64,000 nt of DNA. It comes from an uncultured Saprospiraceae bacterium. Lineage in GTDB: Bacteria > Bacteroidota > Bacteroidia > Chitinophagales > Saprospiraceae. This document shows, in pieces, positions 1 to 7,163 of the stretch; the first letter of the stretch is position 1; the number at the start of each line of letters is the position of its first letter. The DNA is taken from contig CALEYL010000040.1 in assembly GCA_937926205.1 (NCBI GenBank), positions 54,428 through 118,427 of the forward strand, written 5' to 3'. Both the position numbers and the translations under genes were made by a program. Under the pieces are notes generated by a model that was not told where the DNA came from, searched no databases, and saw nothing but the letters and a program-made list of their open reading frames with translations.

Positions 1-2258
1 CCTTTGTTTTCCAAATCAGCTGCATTGGTTGCAATGGCTGTGATACCTGTTGATTCTGCCGGTTGCAGGTCGAGGATCAGGTCGTTTACTTTTTTGATGT
101 AGTAAGTAGCTTCCAGAGAAACACGGCTGTTGAAGAAACCGGCGTCAAGACCAAACTCCAGTTCAGAAGCCGTTTCAGGCACCAGATCCGGGTCAACACC
201 ACGGGTACTAACCTGACCGCCAAGCTGGCCACCCACCAATTGGGAAGTGAGCGATTCAAAAGTATTTCCAAACAAAGGCAAGCCCCCGGTTTCACCGTAG
301 GCCGCTCTGACTTTAAGCTGATTCATTACGTTGCCATTCCAGAAATCAAAATTGTGGATATTGGCCGCAAGTGAAGCCTTTGGAAAAGCATAGTATTTAT
401 CCTGCTGAACGTTCAAAGTGGATTTATCAAAACGAACACCTGCAGAAACGATGATCCGGTCCTGCCAGTTCAAATCCTCCTGAGCCACAATACCTACGTC
501 CGTAACATTTTGATTTTGCTGCTGTTGAACAGACTGAACTTTAGCCCATTGCAGGTTGGTTTGACCTCCGGCCAATCCACGACCGCGAGAGAGTAAAAAT
601 TCCGCTTCCTGATCCAGGCGTACCCAACCCACATTTGTGTTCGAGTTGATGGAGCCAAGATCTGCATTCAATTGCAGGAAAGCCTGCAGGTTGGTATTCA
701 GGTTGTCCTGACGACCCCACATTACGTCTCCGGGGTTGGCATTAGCACGCTGGTGCTGAAGAACCTCCGGGAAATAAACGATTGAATTGCCGCTCAAATA
801 ATCAGCCCCGCCATTCATCTTAAACTTAAGATAGGAAGTCGCTTTTGTAAAAAGGTCTACTTCAAGAGAAGCTGCTGAAATAAAACGGTCAACAACCTGA
901 TTGTTCCTGCTCAGGTCTCTGATCGCAACCGGGTTATCGTTAAAATACGGGTTATCCGGGTAGTTCCCGTTCGCATCGGGAAGTAAATCGGCATAAGAAG
1001 GCGTATATGCAATGGCATAACCTATGGAGCCCCCCGTGTTGTTTTGGTTACCCGTAAAACCACGGTCGTTATCCGTTCTGAAGTAGCTATTGTTGAACGA
1101 AATTTTAACCCGGTCATTAATTTTGTGGTCAATGTTGGCACGAAGAGAATAGCGGTCAAAGCCCGTATTCTTAATGATGCCTTCTTCTGTTTGAAGGCCT
1201 CCGGACACGTAAAACTGTGTTTTTTCGGTTCCGCCACTAACACTCAGCTGCGTATTGGAAAGCAGGGCATTTTCTCCATAGAAGAATTTCTCCCAATCCG
1301 TCACCCTGCCGCCAGAGTTGTTAAATGCAGCCAATTCGGCTTGCCCACGGGCTCCGGTTCCAAAAAATGAACTGATTTTCTCGGCATCCCACACGTCAAA
1401 TTCCTGAAAATTCTGTCCCTGAGCAACCCCTACATCCTGACTCAGGCTCACACGGGTTTTACCCGATGCGCCTTTTTTGGTCGTAATGATGATTACCCCG
1501 GCGTTGGCGCGCGTACCATAAATAGCAGCGGCAGACGGGCCTTTCAGCACTTCAATTTTTTCAATATCGTCCGGGTTAAGGTCGGAAATACGGTTGGCAG
1601 CATCATCCTGAGTTGCTGCACTGGCGCCTCCACTGGCGCCACTTACCTGTGTACGGCCGTTACGGATCACGGAGTTGTCCACATATACGCCATCCACAAT
1701 GTACAATGGCTGAGAAGAACCGGCGCCCAATGTCGAAACACCACGCATTTGCACGTTAACACCGCCACCAGGTGCGCCACTATTCGCCGAAATATTCACA
1801 CCCGGAATTTTTCCAAAGAGCGCATTGTCGACTGTTTGAGGAGACGTATTGCCTGTCAGCTCTTCTCCTGATAAAGAAGTGACTGCGTTGCCGGCATTGG
1901 CGCGCTTAACGCCAGATCCCAATCCCGTTACAATGACTTCTTCCAGGCGGGCGATGTCATCTTCCAGGGTAACATCGAGATTGTTCGAACTAATGCTGAC
2001 CGGAAATTCTGCTGACTTAAATCCTGTGTAGGAAAAAACAAGAACTGCCGATGAGCCGGGTACATTGAGCTCAAAAGCGCCATCGAAATCGGTCACCGTT
2101 CCGATTGCAGTACCTTTAACAATGATAGAAGCGCCGATCAGCGTTTCTCCCTTGGCATCCTTGACTATTCCTGTGGTTTTAAATTGAGCCATTGCTGTAC
2201 CAGATAACAGCAGGCAAAAAGCCAACAAGGCGCCGGCTTTTGTTAGGAGTTGCTTCAT
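1..2258 (-). CDS. SusC/RagA-family TonB-linked outer-membrane receptor (C-terminus beyond window)
   Basis: An uninterrupted minus-strand reading frame starts with ATG at 2258 and runs out of the left edge after about 752 codons. It opens with a signal peptide (MKQLLTKAGALLAF... ending near AMAQ, residue 25). Next come a carboxypeptidase-regulatory-like (CarboxypepD_reg/DUF4480-type) beta domain at about 26-112 and a TonB plug domain at about 115-235, which contains the family stretch NRISDLNPDDIEKIEVLKGP and 'AAIYGTRANAGVIIITTKKG'. Barrel strands fill the rest. In this family the protein forms the barrel under a SusD lipoprotein lid and imports glycans or peptides using TonB energy. The SusD partner would be expected downstream, outside the window. 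The missing part is probably 250 or so residues. The substrate cannot be told from this fragment. Confidence 0.93.
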   Translation of the reverse strand, partial: MKQLLTKAGALLAFCLLLSGTAMAQFKTTGIVKDAKGETLIGASIIVKGTAIGTVTDFDGAFELNVPGSSAVLVFSYTGFKSAEFPVSISSNNLDVTLEDDIARLEEVIVTGLGSGVKRANAGNAVTSLSGEELTGNTSPQTVDNALFGKIPGVNISANSGAPGGGVNVQMRGVSTLGAGSSQPLYIVDGVYVDNSVIRNGRTQVSGASGGASAATQDDAANRISDLNPDDIEKIEVLKGPSAAAIYGTRANAGVIIITTKKGASGKTRVSLSQDVGVAQGQNFQEFDVWDAEKISSFFGTGARGQAELAAFNNSGGRVTDWEKFFYGENALLSNTQLSVSGGTEKTQFYVSGGLQTEEGIIKNTGFDRYSLRANIDHKINDRVKISFNNSYFRTDNDRGFTGNQNNTGGSIGYAIAYTPSYADLLPDANGNYPDNPYFNDNPVAIRDLSRNNQVVDRFISAASLEVDLFTKATSYLKFKMNGGADYLSGNSIVYFPEVLQHQRANANPGDVMWGRQDNLNTNLQAFLQLNADLGSINSNTNVGWVRLDQEAEFLLSRGRGLAGGQTNLQWAKVQSVQQQQNQNVTDVGIVAQEDLNWQDRIIVSAGVRFDKSTLNVQQDKYYAFPKASLAANIHNFDFWNGNVMNQLKVRAAYGETGGLPLFGNTFESLTSQLVGGQLGGQVSTRGVDPDLVPETASELEFGLDAGFFNSRVSLEATYYIKKVNDLILDLQPAESTGITAIATNAADLENK

Positions 2259-2500
2259 ACGAGTGAGATTTTAGTGAAATCATTTGTAAATCGAATATTT
2301 GTTTCCAATGGCTTATTTGGGTTTTTGATTTATTCACATAACGATTCTATTCTCCGAACGCGGCCTGAAAAATATAATTTTCCTGAAACATATACCAATA
2401 TAGAGGCGACAGATTTCAAAATTCAAAAAAACAAGCGCTTTAAAGCCTTGTATGTGAAAGGAATAAAAGATAATGTAAGAAAGGGATAAAATCAATGGAA

Positions 2501-3838
2501 TCAACCTAATGTAAGCCAGGTAATTTGGGTACAAAGGGCTTTTTTTTGTCTGATTCTGAATCGCTCATCGGCCCGTAGCCCAACAATCCAGCAAATACGG
2601 CCATCTGCCGTTTCAAGCAACCAGGTCTTCGATTTTTCAAAACGGGACAACTTTCGGTTGCTGAAAAAGTCCTGTATTTTTTGACTTTTTCCATTCATAC
2701 CCAGCGGTAGAAAGAAGTCGCCATTTTGCCAATGCCGCAGGCGAAGCGGATAATCGGAAGCAGAAAGAGCCAGATATGCCGTATTGTGATCCTCTCCAAA
2801 AGAATCCGGCGGTAAAGCCTTACCCAATTCGAGTATGCCATCCGGCAAAGCCACTTCCGTAGTATCAGGAAATATTTGAAACTCCGTCTCAGTTCTTTTT
2901 TCCGGCAAAGGCTCCAATACAAGCACATCCCTGTTGAGAAGCAATCGGTGAGAAGGTGTGTAAAGGATGGCTCCGGTACGGGCTTTGTCATTCAGCAACC
3001 TCGCCAGAGCCGAAGCGTGAAAACCATAAGGAGCAAGCCATTCGTGCAATAAGGTTTGGGCTGCCTGCTCCCGGCGCAACCGCAGCAGGTCTATCTTCAG
3101 AATTCCCTCAGCAGTCTCTGTTGTCAGTGCTGACTTCAGTTGGGCTACTGATCGGTTCATCAGGTGTTCTGCTTCCTGCAATCGGCGGATATTAGCGGCT
3201 GCCGTTCTCATAAAAGCCGGATTAACAGCCTTTAAGGCGGGAATTACCTGGTGACGGATGTAGTTGCGTGCATATTTATCTTCGAGGTTGCTTTGGTCTT
3301 GCCGAAAAGCAATTTCACGGGTTTCTGCAAAGTGCAGCACTTCTTCTTTATGGGCGAATAAGAGGGGACGGATAATAGCGCCCTGGCGCACAGGTACGCC
3401 ATGTAGTCCATGCAGACCACAGCCTTTGGTGAAATTATACAAGAGGGTTTCTATGGAATCGTCGAGGTGGTGCGCGGTAGCGACTACCGAATAATTACCT
3501 GCTAAACGTTGTGCTTCGAGCCATTCGTAGCGGAGTTTTCTGGCTGCCATTTGAATGGAAATCCCCAATTCAGCAGCGACAGTTGTTGTTTCAAAACGGG
3601 TGGTATAAAACGGGGCATCAAATGAGCTGGCGAGCGCTTCAACAAAGGCTGCATCTTCATCCGCTGCCGTACCCCTGAGCTGAAAGTTACAATGTGCAAT
3701 CCCGATGAAAAAGCCCGTTTCCCAAAACAGGTTTGCCATAACGACAGAGTCGACGCCACCACTTACCGCAAGCAGAATTCGGTCACCTTTTTTAAAAAGG
3801 TTTTCTTCACGAGCGAAGTTCAAAAAGTCATTGACCAT
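2501..3838 (-). CDS. tilS: tRNA(Ile)-lysidine synthase TilS
   Basis: 445 residues. TilS adds lysine to C34 of tRNA-Ile(CAU) so that it reads AUA; it uses ATP and acts in the cytoplasm. The PP-loop ATP pyrophosphatase signature SGGVDS is at residues 26-31, followed by the family's AHCNFQLRG and TAHHLDDSIET blocks. The C-terminal third fits the TilS substrate-binding and C-terminal domains. Length is normal for the family. ATG start at 3838. It lies downstream of the YqaE-like gene in the same direction, separated by a 64-bp inverted-repeat element. Confidence 0.95.
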   Translation of the reverse strand: MVNDFLNFAREENLFKKGDRILLAVSGGVDSVVMANLFWETGFFIGIAHCNFQLRGTAADEDAAFVEALASSFDAPFYTTRFETTTVAAELGISIQMAARKLRYEWLEAQRLAGNYSVVATAHHLDDSIETLLYNFTKGCGLHGLHGVPVRQGAIIRPLLFAHKEEVLHFAETREIAFRQDQSNLEDKYARNYIRHQVIPALKAVNPAFMRTAAANIRRLQEAEHLMNRSVAQLKSALTTETAEGILKIDLLRLRREQAAQTLLHEWLAPYGFHASALARLLNDKARTGAILYTPSHRLLLNRDVLVLEPLPEKRTETEFQIFPDTTEVALPDGILELGKALPPDSFGEDHNTAYLALSASDYPLRLRHWQNGDFFLPLGMNGKSQKIQDFFSNRKLSRFEKSKTWLLETADGRICWIVGLRADERFRIRQKKALCTQITWLTLG

Positions 3839-3863
3839 ACCTGTTAAAAGAGAAAGAACATGA

Positions 3864-3927
3864 AGGGTGTCTCAAAAAGAGCAAAGGTAAATTGGTTTTC
3901 CATGCATTTTGCCTTTTGAGACACCCT
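3864..3927. repeat. 64-bp inverted-repeat (MITE-like) element between tilS and the YqaE-like gene
   Basis: Perfect 14-bp arms AGGGTGTCTCAAAA (3864-3877) and TTTTGAGACACCCT (3914-3927) face each other across 36 bp, and the arms extend imperfectly inward (AAGAGCAAAG against AAGGCAAAAT). The outermost bases have the look of insertion-sequence terminal repeats, so a miniature non-autonomous element or solo remnant is plausible. A transcription terminator for the gene ending at 3938 is the alternative, but no T-run follows on the minus strand. Confidence 0.5.
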
Positions 3928-3937
3928 GCCAGCAAGA

Positions 3938-4330
3938 TTATCTTTCGCCCAAAATCACGACCAGGGTGTAAATCAAGCCTGGAAGATAAAATAAGAGCGT
4001 CAGTAACAGTGAAATCCAAAAGCGATTGGTTGCACCATCTTCATACACGAACATAGCCAAAGGCGGCAGCAGAATCGCGAGGATGATCAGCAAAACCAGA
4101 TCGTCACTTGCGCCCTGTTCTTTTGCATTTCTTACCGCTTCGCGTATTTTTTGTTTCAAACCCTTACGCATTTCGCGCTTCTCCTTCCGGGTCATCTCTT
4201 TATTTGCATGTGGAGCGGAAGCCACAGCCGTTTCAGAGGGGGCCGCATGGCGGTAAGGCGCAACAGCGTAGGAGTTCTGAGTGAGCAATAGGAGAAGGCT
4301 GCTCAGCAATAAGAGTTTTAGATGCTTCAT
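3938..4330 (-). CDS. YqaE/Pmp3-family membrane protein with signal peptide and basic linker
   Basis: 130 residues. Residues 1-23 form a signal peptide (LLLLSSLLLLLTQNSYA). A charged, basic linker follows at about 40-75 (TRKEKREMRKGLKQKIREAVR). The last 52 residues hold two transmembrane helices with the YqaE/Pmp3 (UPF0057) pattern: ILAILLPPLAMFVYEDG, then FWISLLLTLLFYLPGLIYTLVVI. In other organisms this family consists of about 55-residue membrane proteins tied to salt, cold and membrane-potential stress. Here the domain is exported or inserted behind a cleavable leader, a form seen in Bacteroidota. The role is inferred from the family only. Confidence 0.8.
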   Translation of the reverse strand: MKHLKLLLLSSLLLLLTQNSYAVAPYRHAAPSETAVASAPHANKEMTRKEKREMRKGLKQKIREAVRNAKEQGASDDLVLLIILAILLPPLAMFVYEDGATNRFWISLLLTLLFYLPGLIYTLVVILGER

Positions 4331-4508
4331 CGTAAATTGTTTTTGGTAAAATAAAGTCGAAAATAAAAAATTGCATTTGAAAGGAAGGCATTTTTGACGA
4401 ACAGGAATGAAAAAACCTTTCCCCCCTTAAAACATCATGCCCGGATGATGTTATCCTACCGCTCCCTAAATACATTATAAAAAAGATAATATCTTTTGTT
4501 TATGCGCT

Positions 4509-4516
4509 TAATTTTG
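4509..4516 (+). promoter_or_regulatory. Bacteroidota -7 promoter element for the stand-alone CHU_C gene
   Basis: TAATTTTG is an exact match to TAnnTTTG, 21 bp before the ATG at 4538. No well-placed -33 TTG was found. A further palindrome, AACATCAT-gcccgg-ATGATGTT (4431-4452), lies upstream and could be an operator; nothing shows what binds it. Confidence 0.45.
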
Positions 4517-4537
4517 GCCGCTTAAACAACCATACCC

Positions 4538-4924
4538 ATGAAAAAAAAATGCCTTTTATTCCTTTTTTCAGCCTTTGCGGCGACTTTGTTTTCAGGTTTT
4601 TCCATGGTTGAACCAAACGACCAGACAGAAGCCTGTAAATGGTTCATTCCAAACATCTTTTCGCCAAACGACGATGGCGTTAATGACACCTTTCTGCCTT
4701 ACAGCGATTGCGGCGCCAACCTCCTTTCCTATGAAATGAAAATATTCAACCGATGGGGACGACTGGTTTTTGAAACCACTTCCCTTGACGAAGGCTGGAA
4801 TGGCAAAGCAGGTGGCAAAGACCTACCATCTGAAATTTATGTTTACTACATTCGCTATACCACCAGCGATGACATTGAAAAAGAGACGGAATTGATGAGT
4901 GGTGATGTATTCATTATCCGCTAA
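4538..4924 (+). CDS. Stand-alone type IX secretion type B sorting domain (CHU_C) protein
   Basis: 128 residues. A signal peptide (residues 1 to about 24) is followed almost directly by a complete gliding-motility-associated C-terminal (CHU_C, type B) domain at about 33-128. Recognisable blocks are NIFSPNDDGVNDTF, MKIFNRWGRLVFE, GWNGK, SEIYVYYIRY and the terminal GDVFIIR. In this family the domain is the C-terminal address that sends large passengers through the type IX system to the cell surface. Here there is no passenger at all. It may be a small surface protein in its own right, a decoy, or a relic of a larger gene. ATG start at 4538; a -7 promoter element lies just upstream. Confidence 0.88.
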   Translation: MKKKCLLFLFSAFAATLFSGFSMVEPNDQTEACKWFIPNIFSPNDDGVNDTFLPYSDCGANLLSYEMKIFNRWGRLVFETTSLDEGWNGKAGGKDLPSEIYVYYIRYTTSDDIEKETELMSGDVFIIR

Positions 4925-4975
4925 GGATCTATGCTTATTTTATTTAACTATTTTTTCGTCTGTCCATTTAGTCCC

Positions 4976-5096
4976 GTGTCTTGGCTTTAGGGTTCGAGAG
5001 CAAGGCGTGCGAAGGCCCCTGTTTCGGCTACGCTCAACGAGCGGTCGTTGAGCGTAGTCGAAATGAACGCAGCCATCGGGCGCTAAAGGCAGACAC
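4976..5096. repeat. Large palindromic intergenic element between convergent genes
   Basis: Inner arms TTTCGGCTACGCTCAACGA (5022-5040) and TCGTTGAGCGTAGTCGAAA (5045-5063) form a 19-bp hairpin with one mismatch and a 4-nt loop. Outer arms GTGTCTTGGCTTTAG (4976-4990) and CTAAAGGCAGACAC (5083-5096) pair with one bulge and one mismatch. It fills the gap between two converging genes and reaches the stop codon at 5096. It could act as a two-way terminator. It resembles the dispersed CTACGCTCAA-type palindromes seen in many environmental bacteria. Confidence 0.6.
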
Positions 5097-5794
5097 TATT
5101 TCCCTTTCTCGAACTTGGTAAGTTCCATTTTACTCTCCAGTTTTCCTTTTTTGTCGTAGGATTCCTGGCGGACCATGCCCACGCCTTCTGCATACCAGGT
5201 CGATGTTTCTATAGACCTGGTTCCCAGGGTTTTGGTTTCAGTCGTATAATTGATTTTATAGCATTCAAAGCTTCCGGCAGCAGTCTGTACCGTTTCTTTG
5301 GCAACGACCTTTCTGTTTAGGATATTCACGGTCATGGTGATCAGGCTGACGCCACCCGAACCGGCTTTAATTTTGGAGCTGGCATCTGGCAACTCCTGGC
5401 CGACACTGAGCGAAGAAGGAAGCTGCAAATCGTCTCCGGTCACGCTGATTTCCAGGTTGGCAAAGGCGCTGGTAGCCTGTGGGCCAAGCATTGAAGTCAC
5501 ATCCATAACAAGGACATTGTCTTTACAACGCACTACAAACTGTCCTTCCATGGGCTTATTCCCCTTTTCGTCAGTTGTTACGGTTTCCACAGTTGCTTCC
5601 ACAGTACCGTCGGCTGTGGATTCAACTTTTGTGATCTTGTGTGAAGATAAAAGCTGCACCTCTCCTTTTTTGTCGTAGGTTGTATACTCAATCAAACCAT
5701 TTTTTTCAAAGGCAAAAAATCCTTTGCAGGCTGTTTGAGCCATAGAAACAGCTACAAATCCTACGGAGAGGAGAAAAATCATAAAAGACTTCAT
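5096..5794 (-). CDS. Secreted TapB/DUF3108-like protein
   Basis: 232 residues from the ATG at 5794. The reading frame continues upstream, but only this start puts the signal peptide (MKSFMIFLLSVGFVAVSMAQ) at the N-terminus. The mature part is beta-rich and has a pattern known from DUF3108-like/TapB-type proteins: FEKNGLIEYTTYDKKGE near the start, a VAKETVQTAAGSFECYKI segment, and WYAEGVGMVRQESYDKKGK near the end. It probably folds as a lipocalin-like or half-barrel periplasmic protein. Function is unknown. It is divergent from trmN6. Confidence 0.65.
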   Translation of the reverse strand: MKSFMIFLLSVGFVAVSMAQTACKGFFAFEKNGLIEYTTYDKKGEVQLLSSHKITKVESTADGTVEATVETVTTDEKGNKPMEGQFVVRCKDNVLVMDVTSMLGPQATSAFANLEISVTGDDLQLPSSLSVGQELPDASSKIKAGSGGVSLITMTVNILNRKVVAKETVQTAAGSFECYKINYTTETKTLGTRSIETSTWYAEGVGMVRQESYDKKGKLESKMELTKFEKGK

Positions 5795-5871
5795 AAGGAT
5801 GAATGTTGTTGGTGAATTTAGTATTCTGTTCAAATAAACGCTTCAAAAACAAATATCGCGCATTTGACCCG

Positions 5872-5879
5872 TAACTTTG
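5872..5879 (+). promoter_or_regulatory. -7 promoter element for trmN6
   Basis: TAACTTTG matches TAnnTTTG exactly and lies 63 bp before the ATG at 5943. No convincing -33 TTG at the usual distance. Confidence 0.4.
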
Positions 5880-5942
5880 CGCAAACATTAATGACTTTAT
5901 TGGTGTTTTTGCTTTGATAAGGGCGCACAAGCGTCAGAAAAT

Positions 5943-6668
5943 ATGGAGACAACAATCGCTAAACCGTTTTATTTCAAGCAATTCATTATTCAGCAGGATC
6001 GCTGCACCATGAAGATCGGAACAGATGGCGTTCTGCTGGGTGCATGGGCGAATGTAAGCGATGTTCACCGTGCTTTAGATATCGGAACGGGCAGCGGGGT
6101 CATTGCCATTATGCTGGCGCAAAGAACAAAGAACAGCCAAATTGATGCCGTTGAAGTGGATGAAGAAGCATTTGCGCAAGCCTGCGATAATGTATTGGCA
6201 TCTCCGTGGGGAGATCGGTTGCGTGTTTTTCACGCCCCCGTACAGGAGTTTGCCTCAACAGCGGAACATCAATACGAACTCATAGTCAGCAACCCTCCGT
6301 TTTTTTCGGGAGGTACTTTTTCGGCCAGCCAGGATAGGAACAGCGTCCGGCATACCATCAAGCTTCCCCATGGCGACTTATTGCAGTCTGTCCGCAAGCT
6401 CTTGAGCCCTGAGGGGCGTTTTTGTGTCATTCTCCCCTTAATCGAAGGCCTGCGATTTGCAGAACTCGCTGAAGATTACCACTTGTTTTGTACGAAAATG
6501 ACAGAAGTGCTCCCCAAAGCAGGCAAGCCTGTAGAACGCTTATTGATGCAATTTGAACGCAATGCGAGGCCATTGGAAAAAGACAGCCTGACCATCCAGC
6601 TCGAAGAGCGCAACGAATGGACGGAGGCCTATATTAAACTGACCGGCGAATTTTATCTAAAAATGTGA
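5943..6668 (+). CDS. trmN6: tRNA1(Val) (adenine(37)-N6)-methyltransferase, TrmN6/YfiC family
   Basis: 241 residues. A Rossmann SAM-dependent methyltransferase. The N-terminal FKQFIIQQDRCTMKIGTDGVLLGAW is the YfiC-type opening, ALDIGTGSGVIAIMLAQ (about residues 40-56) is the SAM-binding motif I, and VSNPPFF is the catalytic NPPF/Y motif of N6-adenine methylases. The enzyme methylates A37 of tRNA-Val in the family's characterised members. The closing EWTEAYIKLTGEFYLKM is also typical. Monocistronic and convergent with the HTH gene; a strong hairpin separates them. Confidence 0.88.
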   Translation: METTIAKPFYFKQFIIQQDRCTMKIGTDGVLLGAWANVSDVHRALDIGTGSGVIAIMLAQRTKNSQIDAVEVDEEAFAQACDNVLASPWGDRLRVFHAPVQEFASTAEHQYELIVSNPPFFSGGTFSASQDRNSVRHTIKLPHGDLLQSVRKLLSPEGRFCVILPLIEGLRFAELAEDYHLFCTKMTEVLPKAGKPVERLLMQFERNARPLEKDSLTIQLEERNEWTEAYIKLTGEFYLKM

Positions 6669-6729
6669 AACAGAAAGGTGTGCCTCAGGCGTGTCTGGCT
6701 TGAGATCTATTCCACACAGGCAAAAATGA

Positions 6730-6763
6730 AACCGGGAAATATCAGTGCTGATATTTCCCGGTT
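6730..6763. terminator. Strong bidirectional hairpin terminator
   Basis: Perfect 16-bp arms AACCGGGAAATATCAG (6730-6745) and CTGATATTTCCCGGTT (6748-6763) with a 2-nt loop, between the converging trmN6 and HTH genes. On the minus strand it is followed by CATTTTTG, so it best fits the HTH gene ending at 6775. Confidence 0.8.
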
Positions 6764-6774
6764 AATCAAAAAGC

Positions 6775-7020
6775 TCATTTTGAGCCTTCAATCATTCCCT
6801 TTGCAAGGTCAAGGATTGTGGTGTCTTCCAGGTGTACAATGCCACCATTAGGCCCTGGCTGAATATGCATATCCGCTACATCACCATTGTCAAACTTCTT
6901 GGCGCCAAAGTAGTTGCGAACCGTTTGTTCGTCAACATTCAATATTTGGGCGATACGGGTGACGCTACCCGTCGGCAACTTATGTTTGATGTCGCGCAAT
7001 TCATCGAATGTGATATTCAT
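6775..7020 (-). CDS. Small helix-turn-helix DNA-binding protein
   Basis: 81 residues. The segment GSVTRIAQILNVDEQTVRNYFG (about 18-39) has the spacing of a helix-turn-helix. It is followed by a GNGDV/HIQPGPNGG-like loop and a short C-terminal helix (TTILDLAKGMIEG). Similar short proteins occur across Saprospiraceae-like genomes. It may be an autoregulated transcription factor or a nucleoid-type protein; the target is unknown. ATG at 7020; its own gene ends at the strong hairpin at 6730-6763. Confidence 0.6.
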   Translation of the reverse strand: MNITFDELRDIKHKLPTGSVTRIAQILNVDEQTVRNYFGAKKFDNGDVADMHIQPGPNGGIVHLEDTTILDLAKGMIEGSK

Positions 7021-7104
7021 ACTTGAGTGTTTTGTTAATGAATGTAAGTCGGGGATTAAGTTAACCCAACTTTCACAAAAAGTAAAGTAAATGGGCAGAA
7101 AAAA

Positions 7105-7142
7105 TTACGCCCTGAATTCTTCAAAAAAAATCCAGGGCGTAA
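7105..7142 (-). terminator. Rho-independent terminator of the TPR/beta-barrel operon
   Basis: Arms TTACGCCCTG (7105-7114) and CAGGGCGTAA (7133-7142), 18-nt loop, directly after the stop at 7164 on the minus strand and followed there by a run of six T. Confidence 0.75.
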
Positions 7143-7163
7143 AGTCTTGTTTATCAAGGAATA

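Noticed and set aside
2259..2500. Small frames between the SusC-like gene and tilS
   Set aside because: AT-rich leader region of the SusC-like gene; the short frames on both strands have no recognisable features.
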